DNA of 64,000 bases, taken from positions 1 to 64,000 of the forward strand of contig CAJUNN010000010.1 in assembly GCA_910587955.1 (NCBI GenBank), given 5' to 3'. The stretch is from an uncultured Lachnospiraceae bacterium. Lineage in GTDB: Bacteria > Bacillota > Clostridia > Lachnospirales > Lachnospiraceae. The notes beneath the pieces are model-generated. The model was not told the DNA's origin, did not search any database, and was given only the letters and a program-made list of their open reading frames with translations. Below, one piece after another: positions 17,179 to 25,723 of this stretch. Made by a program: the position numbers and the translations under genes. Numbering within the stretch: position 1 is the stretch's first letter; each line of letters opens with the position of its first letter.

Positions 17179-18222
17179 CTATGAACGGCTTCCGTCTCCA
17201 TGCAGAACCGAATACCCGGCTTCCCCACGGAAACTGCTTTCCAATCCCTCCGTAACAAAGATCTCTCCGTTCTTTCCAATCAAAATCATATCAAAAGCGT
17301 CCCGGTGTTCCCGCCAGTAGGAAAAAGCTCCCTCACAGTCCATCAGATAAAGAGCCGTAGACAAGGCATCCGCCAGCGTCCCGTCCTCCGACACCACCGT
17401 CACCGATGCCAGATCCCCGTCTGCCGGGTATCCGGTTCCCGGATTCACAATATGGATGTATGTCTCCCCGTCTTCCTCAAAATAGCGCTCGTATCCGCCG
17501 GAAGTAATAACCGCCTGATCCTCTGCTTCCAGGACCGCCAGGATCTCTCCCCGGCCGTTTTGGGGATCCCGGATTCCGACCCTCCACTTCCTCCCGTCGG
17601 GCCGCAGCCCCAGGGTCTGCACGTTTCCCCCCAGAGATACAATCCCGGAAGTAATCCCGTATTCCCGAAAGATGTCCATTACCCGGCCGGAGGCATAGCC
17701 CTTGGCGATTCCTCCCAAGTCCATCTGCTGTCCCTCCCCCAGCTGCAGGAAAGCTCCTTCAAGACGTACCCGGCCGGCATCTGCCAGAGGAAGGACTTCC
17801 TCTATCTCCTCCCGGGGCGGCACATGATAATTCCTATCAGGAAAACCCCAGAGCTCCATCAAGGGATACACGGTGAAATCAAAGAGGCCCCCTGTATCAA
17901 GGTAAATTTCCCGGGCTCTCCCAAGAAGTATCCTGGTATCTTCGGAAATTTCCCCCTCTCCCTCCCGGTTTATCCTGGAAATTTCACTGGAAGCATTTCC
18001 GGCGGACCAAAGGGCGTCCAGACGCTCCACCTCTTTGACGGCTGCTTCCACGGCTTCTTCTGCGTTTTCCCCGTATGCCGTAAAATCCATCACCGTGTCC
18101 ATAGCAAAAATCTGTCTGGTACAGGAAGCATTCTCCTTTTTTTTTCTGCCAGACAGACCGCAGCCGATCACCAGCATCAAAAATACGGCCCCCAGCCCTC
18201 CCAGCAATATCCTTCTTCTCAT
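17179..18222 (-). CDS. apbE: FAD:protein FMN transferase (lipoprotein)
   Basis: 347 residues. Lipobox VIGC at about 18-21 after a short hydrophobic segment, so it is anchored outside the membrane. ApbE motifs: 'MDTVMDFTAYG', 'DLGGIAKGYA', 'VSLGGNVQTLG' and 'IVNPGTGYPADGD'. It transfers FMN from FAD to a Thr/Ser of RnfD and RnfG; both targets are encoded upstream in the same operon as one fused protein. The ATG at 18222 lies 2 nt after the rnfB stop, indicating translational coupling; an upstream in-frame ATG lies within rnfB and is not needed. Confidence 0.92.
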   Translation of the reverse strand: MRRRILLGGLGAVFLMLVIGCGLSGRKKKENASCTRQIFAMDTVMDFTAYGENAEEAVEAAVKEVERLDALWSAGNASSEISRINREGEGEISEDTRILLGRAREIYLDTGGLFDFTVYPLMELWGFPDRNYHVPPREEIEEVLPLADAGRVRLEGAFLQLGEGQQMDLGGIAKGYASGRVMDIFREYGITSGIVSLGGNVQTLGLRPDGRKWRVGIRDPQNGRGEILAVLEAEDQAVITSGGYERYFEEDGETYIHIVNPGTGYPADGDLASVTVVSEDGTLADALSTALYLMDCEGAFSYWREHRDAFDMILIGKNGEIFVTEGLESSFRGEAGYSVLHGDGSRS

Positions 18223-18224
18223 AT

Positions 18225-19013
18225 CTATATGCCGGAAATTACATGCACCGGACACTTTTCCATACATGTTCCGCAGCCTGTACAGAGCGCTCCGTCTATG
18301 CGGGCCAGATTGTTCTCTACGAGGATCGCCCCATGCTCACACTGCTTCTCGCAAATGCGGCAGCCCAAGCATCCGGCACTGCAAACCTTCTTCACCTCCG
18401 GCCCCCGGTCCCGATTAGAACAGCGGACCGCCAGCTTCTGATCTGCAGGCACCAGTTCAATCAGCTGCTTAGGGCAGACAGCCGCGCACCGGCCGCAGCC
18501 CGTACATTTCTCCGGATCCGCAAAAGCCACTCCGTCTTTCACCCGGATCGCGTCAAAAGCACAGGCTTCTACGCAGGATCCGAAGCCCAGACAGCCGTAA
18601 TCGCATTCCCATAAGGACAGACCGGACAAAACTGCCGCCCGGCAGTCCCGGATTCCCGTATAGCTGCATTTGGGGGAGGTCTTATCGCAGGTTCCGGCAC
18701 ACTTTACCAAAGCAACCCGCCGCAGGGTCTCCCCCGCATCTACCCCCATAATAGCGCCAATCTCCTCCACTGCCTGGCTGCTGCACACGGGACAGACAGT
18801 TATCTCCGCCTCTCCGTTTACAATGGCCGCAGCCACCGCGTCACAGCCTGCATAGCCGCAGCCGCCGCAGTTATTTCCGGGAAGGCTGGCACGCACGGCC
18901 GCCTCCCGTTCATCCGCTTCCACATAAAATTTTTTCCCTGCGGCAACCAGAGCTGCGCCAATCAAAAGTCCCACAACGCCTACCACGAAGGTGGCAATGA
19001 TAATTTCCTGCAT
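18225..19013 (-). CDS. rnfB: Rnf complex subunit B (ferredoxin-binding iron-sulfur protein)
   Basis: 262 residues: an N-terminal membrane helix (about 5-26), the Fe-S domain with 'CGGCGYAGCDAVAAAI', then several [4Fe-4S] motifs (CTGCGRCAAVCP, CLGCRICEKQCE, CTGCGTCMEKCP). It takes electrons from reduced ferredoxin and passes them into the membrane part of Rnf. It lies 15 bp after rnfA. Confidence 0.95.
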   Translation of the reverse strand: MQEIIIATFVVGVVGLLIGAALVAAGKKFYVEADEREAAVRASLPGNNCGGCGYAGCDAVAAAIVNGEAEITVCPVCSSQAVEEIGAIMGVDAGETLRRVALVKCAGTCDKTSPKCSYTGIRDCRAAVLSGLSLWECDYGCLGFGSCVEACAFDAIRVKDGVAFADPEKCTGCGRCAAVCPKQLIELVPADQKLAVRCSNRDRGPEVKKVCSAGCLGCRICEKQCEHGAILVENNLARIDGALCTGCGTCMEKCPVHVISGI

Positions 19014-19028
19014 GCTTTCTTTTCCTCC

Positions 19029-19604
19029 CTATGACAAACCGCCGAAGCCCATAAAAGCAATGGCCATCAGCACCGCGCACAGCAGCACGATGGGGGCTCC
19101 CCGCAAAGGAGCCGGAACAGCCTCCTCGTCGATCCGCTCCCGGATGCCAGCCAGCAGCACAATGGCTATGGTGTAGCCCAGGGCCGTACCGAATCCGGCC
19201 AGCACGCTTTCCAGAAGCCCGAAACTGTTCTGTACATTTGTCAGCGCCACTCCCAGCACCGCGCAGTTGGTGGTAATGAGAGGCAGGTAAATCCCAAGCG
19301 CCTGATAGACAGCCCGGGATGTCTTCTTCAAAAACATCTCCACCATCTGCACCAGGGCTGCAATTACCAGAATAAACACAATGGTCTTCAGGTATGTCAG
19401 GTTTAAGGGAACCAGTACATAGTCATAGAGAAGGCTTGCCACCGCAGAGGAAATGGTAATTACAAAAATCACTGCGCCGCCCAGGCTTGCAGAAGTCTTA
19501 ATCTGCCTGGAAACACCCAGGAAGGAGCAAATCCCAAGAAACTGGCTTAAAACTACATTGTTAATCAAAGCGGTGGAAATAATGATCAAAAGCAGAGATG
19601 ACAT
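19029..19604 (-). CDS. rnfA: Rnf complex subunit A (membrane)
   Basis: 191 residues, six membrane helices, with the RnfA/NqrE signatures 'NNVVLSQFLGICSFLGVS' and 'TTNCAVLGVAL'; the cysteine in each half contributes to the membrane [2Fe-2S] centre shared with RnfE. It lies 3 bp from rnfE. Confidence 0.96.
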   Translation of the reverse strand: MSSLLLIIISTALINNVVLSQFLGICSFLGVSRQIKTSASLGGAVIFVITISSAVASLLYDYVLVPLNLTYLKTIVFILVIAALVQMVEMFLKKTSRAVYQALGIYLPLITTNCAVLGVALTNVQNSFGLLESVLAGFGTALGYTIAIVLLAGIRERIDEEAVPAPLRGAPIVLLCAVLMAIAFMGFGGLS

Positions 19605-19607
19605 ATT

Positions 19608-20282
19608 TTATTCCTCCCCTTTCTCCGTATGACAGGTTTTTTGGCAGACAGCGCAGCAGCCGTCACAGCCCTCCACCAGATCATTGGCTCTGGTCTTGAC
19701 GCTGAACGCATTGAGGATCATAATCAGAACGGCCAGAACCAGGAAGGCTCCCGGCGCTTTTACAAAAATTGCAATGGGAACAAAGAAATCCGGGGCCGCC
19801 GGGAAGCCGAAGACCGTTCCCGCCCCCAGGAACTCCCGCACCAGCCCAATTACAGTCAGAGCTATGGTAAACCCCGCCCCCATGCCCACGCCGTCCATGG
19901 CAGATAAAAGAGGAGGATTCTTGGAAGCGTAGGCTTCCGCCCGTCCCAGGATAATGCAGTTCACCACAATCAGGGGAATGTAAATGCCAAGGGAAGCGTA
20001 CAAAGCCGGCACATAAGCCTCCGTCAAAAGCTCCACAACCGTCACAAACGAAGCCACAATCACAATGTAGGCCGGAAGGCGCACCTGATCGGGGATGACA
20101 TTGCGCATAAGGGAGATGACCAGATTGGACACCACCAGCACCGCCAGGGTGGAGACGCCCATGCCGAAGCCGTTCACGGCCGAAGTTGTCACCGCCAGGG
20201 TGGGGCACATGCCCAGCATCAGGACCATGACCGGGTTCTCCTTTAAAATACCGTTATAAATGCGTTCCATACATGATTTCAT
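19608..20282 (-). CDS. rnfE: Rnf complex subunit E (membrane)
   Basis: 224 residues, homologous to RnfA, with 'ENPVMVLMLGMCPTLAVTT' in pieces and 'VVNCIILGRAEA' carrying the conserved cysteines. The C-terminus adds a short cysteine-rich tail (CDGCCAVCQKTC), which is longer than in many RnfE and might bind metal. Membrane subunit of the ion-translocating complex. Confidence 0.95.
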   Translation of the reverse strand: MKSCMERIYNGILKENPVMVLMLGMCPTLAVTTSAVNGFGMGVSTLAVLVVSNLVISLMRNVIPDQVRLPAYIVIVASFVTVVELLTEAYVPALYASLGIYIPLIVVNCIILGRAEAYASKNPPLLSAMDGVGMGAGFTIALTVIGLVREFLGAGTVFGFPAAPDFFVPIAIFVKAPGAFLVLAVLIMILNAFSVKTRANDLVEGCDGCCAVCQKTCHTEKGEE

Positions 20283-20294
20283 CTTTCGGCCCCC

Positions 20295-21833
20295 TTACTG
20301 AAAATTCGCTGCAAAGAAATCCAGGGCAGCGTTGACTGCGTTTACCACCGCCTGAGAGGAAGTGGAGGCACCGGACACCGTATCAATCTCATTCTCCAAG
20401 GAGGAGGTCCCGGACCTGTTCAGGGAAAACCGTTCTGTTTTTACCCCGGCAAACTGCCCCTGGAATGCCTCTTCTTTGCAAAGCATTCCCATGCCCGCCG
20501 TCTCATTGATCTCCGTAAAGGCAATGCCGTTTATGGTTCCGTCCGCCGAAAAGCCTACGGACAGGGTAATCATACCCTCAAACCCGTCGCCGCTTCCGGC
20601 ACTGATCACATAACCCGCCACATTTCCTGCGGCATCTTTTCCGATTACGGCTTCGTGGATATAAGCTTTCCCGAAATCCGTGCCGTAGACACCGCCGTCC
20701 AGATCCGCAATCACCTGATCTGCCCTGCTGTCATTGGTAAATTCCACGGCTCCCGGACAAACCTCCTGATAGGAAGCCGCCTTGGCCGCCTGCTTCTGCT
20801 GTGCAATCCGCTCCTTTGTCATCTCATAAACACTGCTTAAGCACATTCCCGCTATCAGGGTAATGGCGCAGAGTATCAGAGCCGGCTTGGGTATTCCCTT
20901 CTTCCCCTTGGTGTCTTTTTTTAGCCCGTAGGGAAGCGGGACGGAAATTTCGTCAATCAGGGGCACGGTCATATTGGCAATGATAATGGCATAGCTTGCC
21001 GAGTCCGGAGCGCTTCCAAACACCCGGAACACGCCGCAGAGAATACCGATCAAGATTCCGAAAACCAGCTGACCCGCGGATGTGACCGGGCTGGTCACCG
21101 GATCCGTCGCCATAAAGATAGCTCCCATCATCACGCCGCCTGCGGCCAGGTGCACCAGGATAAATTCCGGGTCGAAGCCCTGTCCGCCGAACAAAGCAAT
21201 AAAAGCGGAAAAGGAGATCACAACCGCCGCCGGAATTTCAAAGGTAATGGCATCCACCGCCCACAGATACAGCCCGCCCAGGCACAGAGCCAGGATCGAA
21301 CCGCCGATGACACCGTTTCCGTAACCTATGAATACTTCAACGGCATCCACCGTTCCCCCGGACGCCAGGGTTTCCAGAGGCGTAGCCGCACTGACTCCGT
21401 CCACGGAAAAGTCAGCTACCACCCCGCTGAAAGAAATGAGCAGGAAACATCTTCCCGCCAGGGCCGGATTCATAAAATTATGCCCCAGGCCTCCGAAGAA
21501 ACATTTGACAAAAAGAATGGCAAAAAAGCTTCCCGCCAAGGGAACATACAGGGGAACCTGGGCCGGAAGGCACAAAGCCAGCAGAAGTCCCGTCACCACG
21601 GCACTTCCGTCTTTCCAGGTATCCGGCCTTTTTGCTATGTAATCAAACACGGCTTCCGTCAAAACCGCCGAGAGCACGGAAACTGCCAGAACCAGAAGCG
21701 CAGACTCCCCGTACCGGTAAATTCCGAAACCGGCGGCCGGCAGCAGGGCGCAGATCACCTGGCGCATAACCTTCCCCGTAGTCAGCCTGCTTCTGGCGTG
21801 CGGACTGGACGAAACATGGTATAATTTGCTCAT
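20295..21833 (-). CDS. Fused RnfD-RnfG subunit of the Rnf complex
   Basis: 512 residues in one frame. Residues ~1-305 are RnfD: about nine membrane helices, with 'MATDPVTSPVTSAG' (the segment carrying the covalent FMN Thr). Residues ~318-512 are RnfG: one membrane helix ('ALILCAITLIAGMCLSSVY'), an extracytoplasmic FMN-binding domain and the flavinylation motif DTVSGAST near residue 490. In other Rnf operons these are two genes, rnfD and rnfG; here no stop or ribosome site separates them and the linker is a short charged stretch (LKKDTKGKKG). Order rnfC-DG-E-A-B is otherwise the clostridial one. Confidence 0.92.
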   Translation of the reverse strand: MSKLYHVSSSPHARSRLTTGKVMRQVICALLPAAGFGIYRYGESALLVLAVSVLSAVLTEAVFDYIAKRPDTWKDGSAVVTGLLLALCLPAQVPLYVPLAGSFFAILFVKCFFGGLGHNFMNPALAGRCFLLISFSGVVADFSVDGVSAATPLETLASGGTVDAVEVFIGYGNGVIGGSILALCLGGLYLWAVDAITFEIPAAVVISFSAFIALFGGQGFDPEFILVHLAAGGVMMGAIFMATDPVTSPVTSAGQLVFGILIGILCGVFRVFGSAPDSASYAIIIANMTVPLIDEISVPLPYGLKKDTKGKKGIPKPALILCAITLIAGMCLSSVYEMTKERIAQQKQAAKAASYQEVCPGAVEFTNDSRADQVIADLDGGVYGTDFGKAYIHEAVIGKDAAGNVAGYVISAGSGDGFEGMITLSVGFSADGTINGIAFTEINETAGMGMLCKEEAFQGQFAGVKTERFSLNRSGTSSLENEIDTVSGASTSSQAVVNAVNAALDFFAANFQ

Positions 21834-21846
21834 TTGTCTTATCCCC

Positions 21847-23187
21847 CTACTTTCTCTTTGCCGCCATAATCTCAGCCTTGGCCTGCTTGAAAAGCTGCAT
21901 CAGCGGCCGTTTGGCAGGACAGATATAGGTACAGGATCCGCAGGCAATACACTCCAGACCGTAAAGCTTCTTCTCGTAGCGTCCGTAATCTTTGCGCTCT
22001 GCAGCCTGGGCCATCATCTGCGGCGTCAGGCCCAGAGGGCAGACCTGGTTGCACCGGCCGCACCGGAGGCAGCTGGTCTTTTGCTTCTCGCCCAAAGCCG
22101 CCTCATCCAGGGTGAGAACCGTAAGGGCATTGTTGTTTTTGCAGATGGGAACTTGAAGGGAAGACAAGGCAAGTCCCATCATGGGCCCGCCGCAGATTAA
22201 TTTCTGCACGTCCGCTCCCTTCCGGAAACCGCCCGCCGCCTGCAGAACCTCCGAAAAGCTGGTTCCTATGCGCACCATCAGGTTGCAGGGCCGTTCTACC
22301 CCGTCTCCGGACACCGTAAAGCCCCGCTCCATCAAGGGCTCCGACTTGCAGACTGCACGGTAAATCGCCCGCACGGTAGCCACATTATCTACTACGCAGC
22401 CTACATCCGCAGGGAGCATTCCCAGTTTCAAATGTTTTCCCGCCACCACGCTTAAGACGGCCCGCTCGCCGCCCTGGGGATACTTGGTGCGAACCGCCTG
22501 GACCCGCACCTTCTCTTCTCCCCGGCAGGCCTCTTCCATGGCCCGTATGGCTTCCGGTTTGTTTTCTTCAATGATTACCACGCCCTCCGCCTTAGGAAAC
22601 AGGCGCAGCATGATCTTGAGGCCTTTCACAATCTCTTGCGCCTGGGTGCGCATGAGCTGATCGTCGCAGGTGATATAGGGCTCACACTCGGCTCCGTTGG
22701 CAATCACATAGCGGATAGCTTCCGCGTTCTTGGGCGCCAGTTTTACATGTGTGGGGAAGCCCGCCCCGCCAAGGCCGATAATGCCCGCCGCTTTTACCCG
22801 GTCCAGAATCTCCCGTCCGGTGAGGGAAGCCTCGTCCGTCTCGTTTCCCACACCCTCCGCCATGGTATAGGCACCGTCGTTTTCTATCACAATACAGGGT
22901 GCGGCAGTTCCGGCAACCGTCCGCCGGTTCTCCACTCCCTTGACCTTTCCGGAACAGGAGCTGGCAATATTGGCAGATACAAATCCGTCTGCTTCGGCTA
23001 TGATCTGCCCCGCAAGAACCGTATCCCCCTTCTGCACCAGGGGCCTGGCCGGCTTTCCAATATGCTGGTTCAGCGGAAATACCAGATCGCCTTTGGGTAA
23101 ATATGTACTATACGGAACATTTCTCGCATATTCTTTGCCGTCAGCCGGATGTACGCCGCCTCTGAATGTTTTCTGGAATATGGGCAC
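21847..23187 (-). CDS. rnfC: Rnf complex subunit C (NADH/FMN-binding)
   Basis: 446 residues. A glycine-rich flavin/NAD-binding region ('GLGGAGFPTHVKL', 'NGAECEPYITCDDQLM'), the SLBB region and two [4Fe-4S] motifs at the C-terminus (CLRCGRCNQVCP and CIACGSCTYICP). It is the peripheral subunit that reduces NAD+. It begins with GTG at 23187, with a purine-rich AGAGGGGG region upstream. First gene of the rnf-apbE-trx-hydrogenase operon; no strong promoter consensus was found in the 100 bp upstream. Confidence 0.95.
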   Translation of the reverse strand: MPIFQKTFRGGVHPADGKEYARNVPYSTYLPKGDLVFPLNQHIGKPARPLVQKGDTVLAGQIIAEADGFVSANIASSCSGKVKGVENRRTVAGTAAPCIVIENDGAYTMAEGVGNETDEASLTGREILDRVKAAGIIGLGGAGFPTHVKLAPKNAEAIRYVIANGAECEPYITCDDQLMRTQAQEIVKGLKIMLRLFPKAEGVVIIEENKPEAIRAMEEACRGEEKVRVQAVRTKYPQGGERAVLSVVAGKHLKLGMLPADVGCVVDNVATVRAIYRAVCKSEPLMERGFTVSGDGVERPCNLMVRIGTSFSEVLQAAGGFRKGADVQKLICGGPMMGLALSSLQVPICKNNNALTVLTLDEAALGEKQKTSCLRCGRCNQVCPLGLTPQMMAQAAERKDYGRYEKKLYGLECIACGSCTYICPAKRPLMQLFKQAKAEIMAAKRK

Positions 23188-23288
23188 TCCCTCGTCCCCC
23201 TCTCTTGCAACATAAGTTTTCTGTCTGTTTACTACTTTACCACATTTATTTGAAAAAATCTATGAGATTTTATTTATCTGTTTCCATA

Positions 23289-23339
23289 TATAAGCGGACG
23301 GCGAAAGGGGGATGTCCTCCCTTTCGCCGTCCGCTTATA
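23289..23339. terminator. Perfect 21-bp hairpin between the ABC importer operon and rnfC
   Basis: Arms 23289-23309 and 23319-23339 are perfectly complementary with a 9-nt loop. It includes the stop codon of the upstream ATPase gene (23335-23337). No T run follows on either strand, so it may be a transcript end or stability element rather than a classical terminator. Confidence 0.6.
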
Positions 23340-23940
23340 CATCCAGATCGCACACCCGCGTGCAGACCCGTTCTAAAAGCTCCCTGCTGTGGCTCACCGC
23401 CAGAAGCCCGATTCCCCTTTGTTCCACCTCCTGCACCAGGAAGCTCCAGATCTGGCTCTGGGTTATCAGATCCAGCATGGTGCTGATCTCGTCTGCCAGA
23501 AGAAAGCGGGTCCGCTCTCCCAGAGCCCGGGCAATGCAGAACCGCTGCATTTCACCCCCGGAGATCTCTCCGGGATACCGGTTCAGCCAGTCCGGTTCAA
23601 TTCCCAGCCCTTCTATGACCCGCGGCTCAATGCCGTCCCCTTCCGCCAGCACCTCCCGCATTTTCAGCCTGGGATTGACCGCCTGCTCCGGGTGCTGCCA
23701 AATCATCTGCACCGGGCAGTATCTTCCGAAAGAAGACAAGGGGCGTCCGTCCAGAAGCACTTCCCCGTCATCCGGCTTCTCGTAGCCGGCCAGGATTTTA
23801 CAGAACGTGGTCTTTCCGAAGCCACTGGGCGCAATCAGGCCTACCCGCTCCTCCCGGGTCATTTTCAAATGAAAATCTTCTAATATCTGCCGACTTTCTT
23901 TTCCGTACCGGAAGGAAATGTGTTTTGCCTCTAATACCAT
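23335..23940 (-). CDS. Peptide/nickel-type ABC importer, second ATPase (short)
   Basis: 201 residues. 'APSGFGKTTFCKIL' is the Walker A, 'ISGGEMQRFCIARAL' the signature and 'RFLLADEISTMLD' the Walker B. It ends soon after the H-loop ('LLAVSHSRELLERV') and lacks the ~60-100 residue oligopeptide-transporter C-terminal domain that its partner has; NikE/DppF homologues are commonly 250 or more residues. The start ATG at 23940 has AGGAGAA upstream; the longer frame upstream overlaps the partner ATPase. It is the last gene of the five-gene importer operon. Confidence 0.85.
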   Translation of the reverse strand: MVLEAKHISFRYGKESRQILEDFHLKMTREERVGLIAPSGFGKTTFCKILAGYEKPDDGEVLLDGRPLSSFGRYCPVQMIWQHPEQAVNPRLKMREVLAEGDGIEPRVIEGLGIEPDWLNRYPGEISGGEMQRFCIARALGERTRFLLADEISTMLDLITQSQIWSFLVQEVEQRGIGLLAVSHSRELLERVCTRVCDLDV

Positions 23941-23957
23941 ACTTTTCTCCTGTTCAA

Positions 23958-24887
23958 CTATACCGCATGCAGGCAGCGGACCCTGCCGCCGCGGAGTTCC
24001 CGGAAGGGAATTTCTCCCCGGCACTGCTCCGTGCACTGTGTGCACCGCGGAGCAAAGGGACATCCCTCCGGCATTTCTTTTACATAGGGCTGAGTCCCCG
24101 GTATAAACCGGAACCCGTTCTGGGGCATGGCCTGCCAGAGGGCTTTGGAATAGGGATGACGCAGGGTTTCCTCCTGCCGGAAATCCGAGACGGGGGCGTC
24201 CTCCACGGTAGTTCCCGCATAGAAAACCGCCACCCGGTCTGCCACAGCCAGGGCCTGTTCCAGATCGTGGGTGATAAGAAGCACCCCGGCTCCCCGGTCC
24301 GCCAGCTCCCGGAAATGCTCCATCACCCGGCGCACCATTTTTATATGAAGGCCGGGGGTAGGCTCATCCGCAATTACAAGCTTTGGCTCTCCCATCATGG
24401 CCGTGGACACCAGCACCCGGCGGTTCATCCCGCCGGACAGCTCAAAGGGATAGAGATCCTGTACTTCTTTTTTCAGATGATAGCCCTCGAAAATCCGGTC
24501 CAGCCTGGCCCTGGATGCAGGATCCTTTTTTCCTTTGCGGATCTGCGGCCCGATTTTCATTAAGGGATCCAGAAACGCCACGCTCTGGGGAACCAGCACA
24601 ATCTCGTTCCCCCGAAGCCGTTCTTTTCTCTCCTGGGTCAGTTCTTCTCCTTGGTAAAGCATTTTCCCACCAAGAGCCGCGTTGTAGGGAAGAATCCCCA
24701 GGATTCCGTGAGCCAGCAGGCTTTTCCCGGAACCGCTGGAGCCTACCACCGCAACCATTTCCCCTTCATGGACCTTTACGTCCAGATCCCGGATAACCTC
24801 AAGAGTGGTCTTGGAAAATCCATGCGCATACTGATCAAAAGAGACCGACATGCCCTGTATTTCCAGTATTACCTGTTTTTCTTTCAT
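23958..24887 (-). CDS. Peptide/nickel-type ABC importer, first ATPase
   Basis: 309 residues. Walker A 'GSSGSGKSLLAHGI', signature 'ELSGGMNRRVLVSTAM', Walker B 'KLVIADEPTPGLH', and the OppD/NikD C-terminal extension with a cysteine cluster 'CPFAPRCTQCTEQCRG' (a [4Fe-4S]-type motif common in this subfamily). It energises uptake through the two permeases. Operon order: binding protein, permease, permease, this ATPase, second ATPase. Confidence 0.9.
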   Translation of the reverse strand: MKEKQVILEIQGMSVSFDQYAHGFSKTTLEVIRDLDVKVHEGEMVAVVGSSGSGKSLLAHGILGILPYNAALGGKMLYQGEELTQERKERLRGNEIVLVPQSVAFLDPLMKIGPQIRKGKKDPASRARLDRIFEGYHLKKEVQDLYPFELSGGMNRRVLVSTAMMGEPKLVIADEPTPGLHIKMVRRVMEHFRELADRGAGVLLITHDLEQALAVADRVAVFYAGTTVEDAPVSDFRQEETLRHPYSKALWQAMPQNGFRFIPGTQPYVKEMPEGCPFAPRCTQCTEQCRGEIPFRELRGGRVRCLHAV

Positions 24888-24898
24888 GATTGGCCTCC

Positions 24899-25723
24899 TT
24901 AATCGTGTACGCTGCCGGGATCCAAAAGCTTTCGAAGACTTTCCCCTGCCATGTCAAAAAGCATTACCGTCAGTACCAGAAGAAGCCCTGGAAACACTGC
25001 CAGCCACCATTTCCCTGTAGCCAGATATTTCATACTCTCCGACAGGATCACGCCCACGGCCGGCTGCTCCGGGGAAAGCCCGAACCCCAGGAAGGTGATA
25101 CTGGCCTCGTGGAGGATGGCATGCGGAAAGAGCAGAACCAATCCCACCAGGAACTGCGGAAACAGGTGCGGAAGCATATGTTTCCGGGCAATGTCAAGCG
25201 GACGCATCCCAAGCTTCTTTGCCACTTTGATGTAGGAAGCCTCCTTAAGCTGCAGAACCTCCCCACGTATGAGGCGGGCCAGGGAAGTCCAGTGGGTCAG
25301 AGAGACTCCGATAATGACCCCCTTCAAGCCTTTCCCGGCAGCATAGGAAATGAGAATCAGCAAAAGAATATGAGGAATCCCCATGACCAGATCGATGATC
25401 CAGGTGATGACTGAATCCACGGCCCGTCCCATGGTGGCCGAGGCAATTCCCAGGCCTAGGGCTATGAGGGAACTGATTCCCGCAGCCAAAAGCCCCAGGC
25501 GGATGCTCATGGAAAGCCCCGTCAAGGTCCGGGCCAGCATATCGCGTCCCAGCCAGTCCGTACCGAAAAGATAGGGAAACCCGGGTGCCAACTCTTTCCT
25601 GGAGAAATCCGTAACCATGGCTTCTTCGGAAAGCAGAAGGCCCCCCGCGGTAATTCCAAACAGCAAAAATACCGCAGCACCGAAAAACAAGGCTGTGCGG
25701 ATTCTTCCGTTGCTCTTTTTCAT
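24899..25723 (-). CDS. Peptide/nickel-type ABC importer, permease 2 (NikC/DppC-like)
   Basis: 274 residues, about six membrane helices, the OppC-type N-terminal segment ('YLFGTDWLGRDMLAR') and the EAA loop ('SYIKVAKKLGMRPLDIARKH'). The start has GAGGAGG upstream, and the gene overlaps the permease 1 stop by 4 bp (ATGA). Confidence 0.9.
   Translation of the reverse strand: MKKSNGRIRTALFFGAAVFLLFGITAGGLLLSEEAMVTDFSRKELAPGFPYLFGTDWLGRDMLARTLTGLSMSIRLGLLAAGISSLIALGLGIASATMGRAVDSVITWIIDLVMGIPHILLLILISYAAGKGLKGVIIGVSLTHWTSLARLIRGEVLQLKEASYIKVAKKLGMRPLDIARKHMLPHLFPQFLVGLVLLFPHAILHEASITFLGFGLSPEQPAVGVILSESMKYLATGKWWLAVFPGLLLVLTVMLFDMAGESLRKLLDPGSVHD

Noticed and set aside
17811..17826. Further copy of the GC-rich motif (CCCGGGGCGG)
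   Set aside because: Inside apbE coding sequence and lacking the A-W-A-T-C5 part; other CCCGGG hits in coding regions fail the same test.
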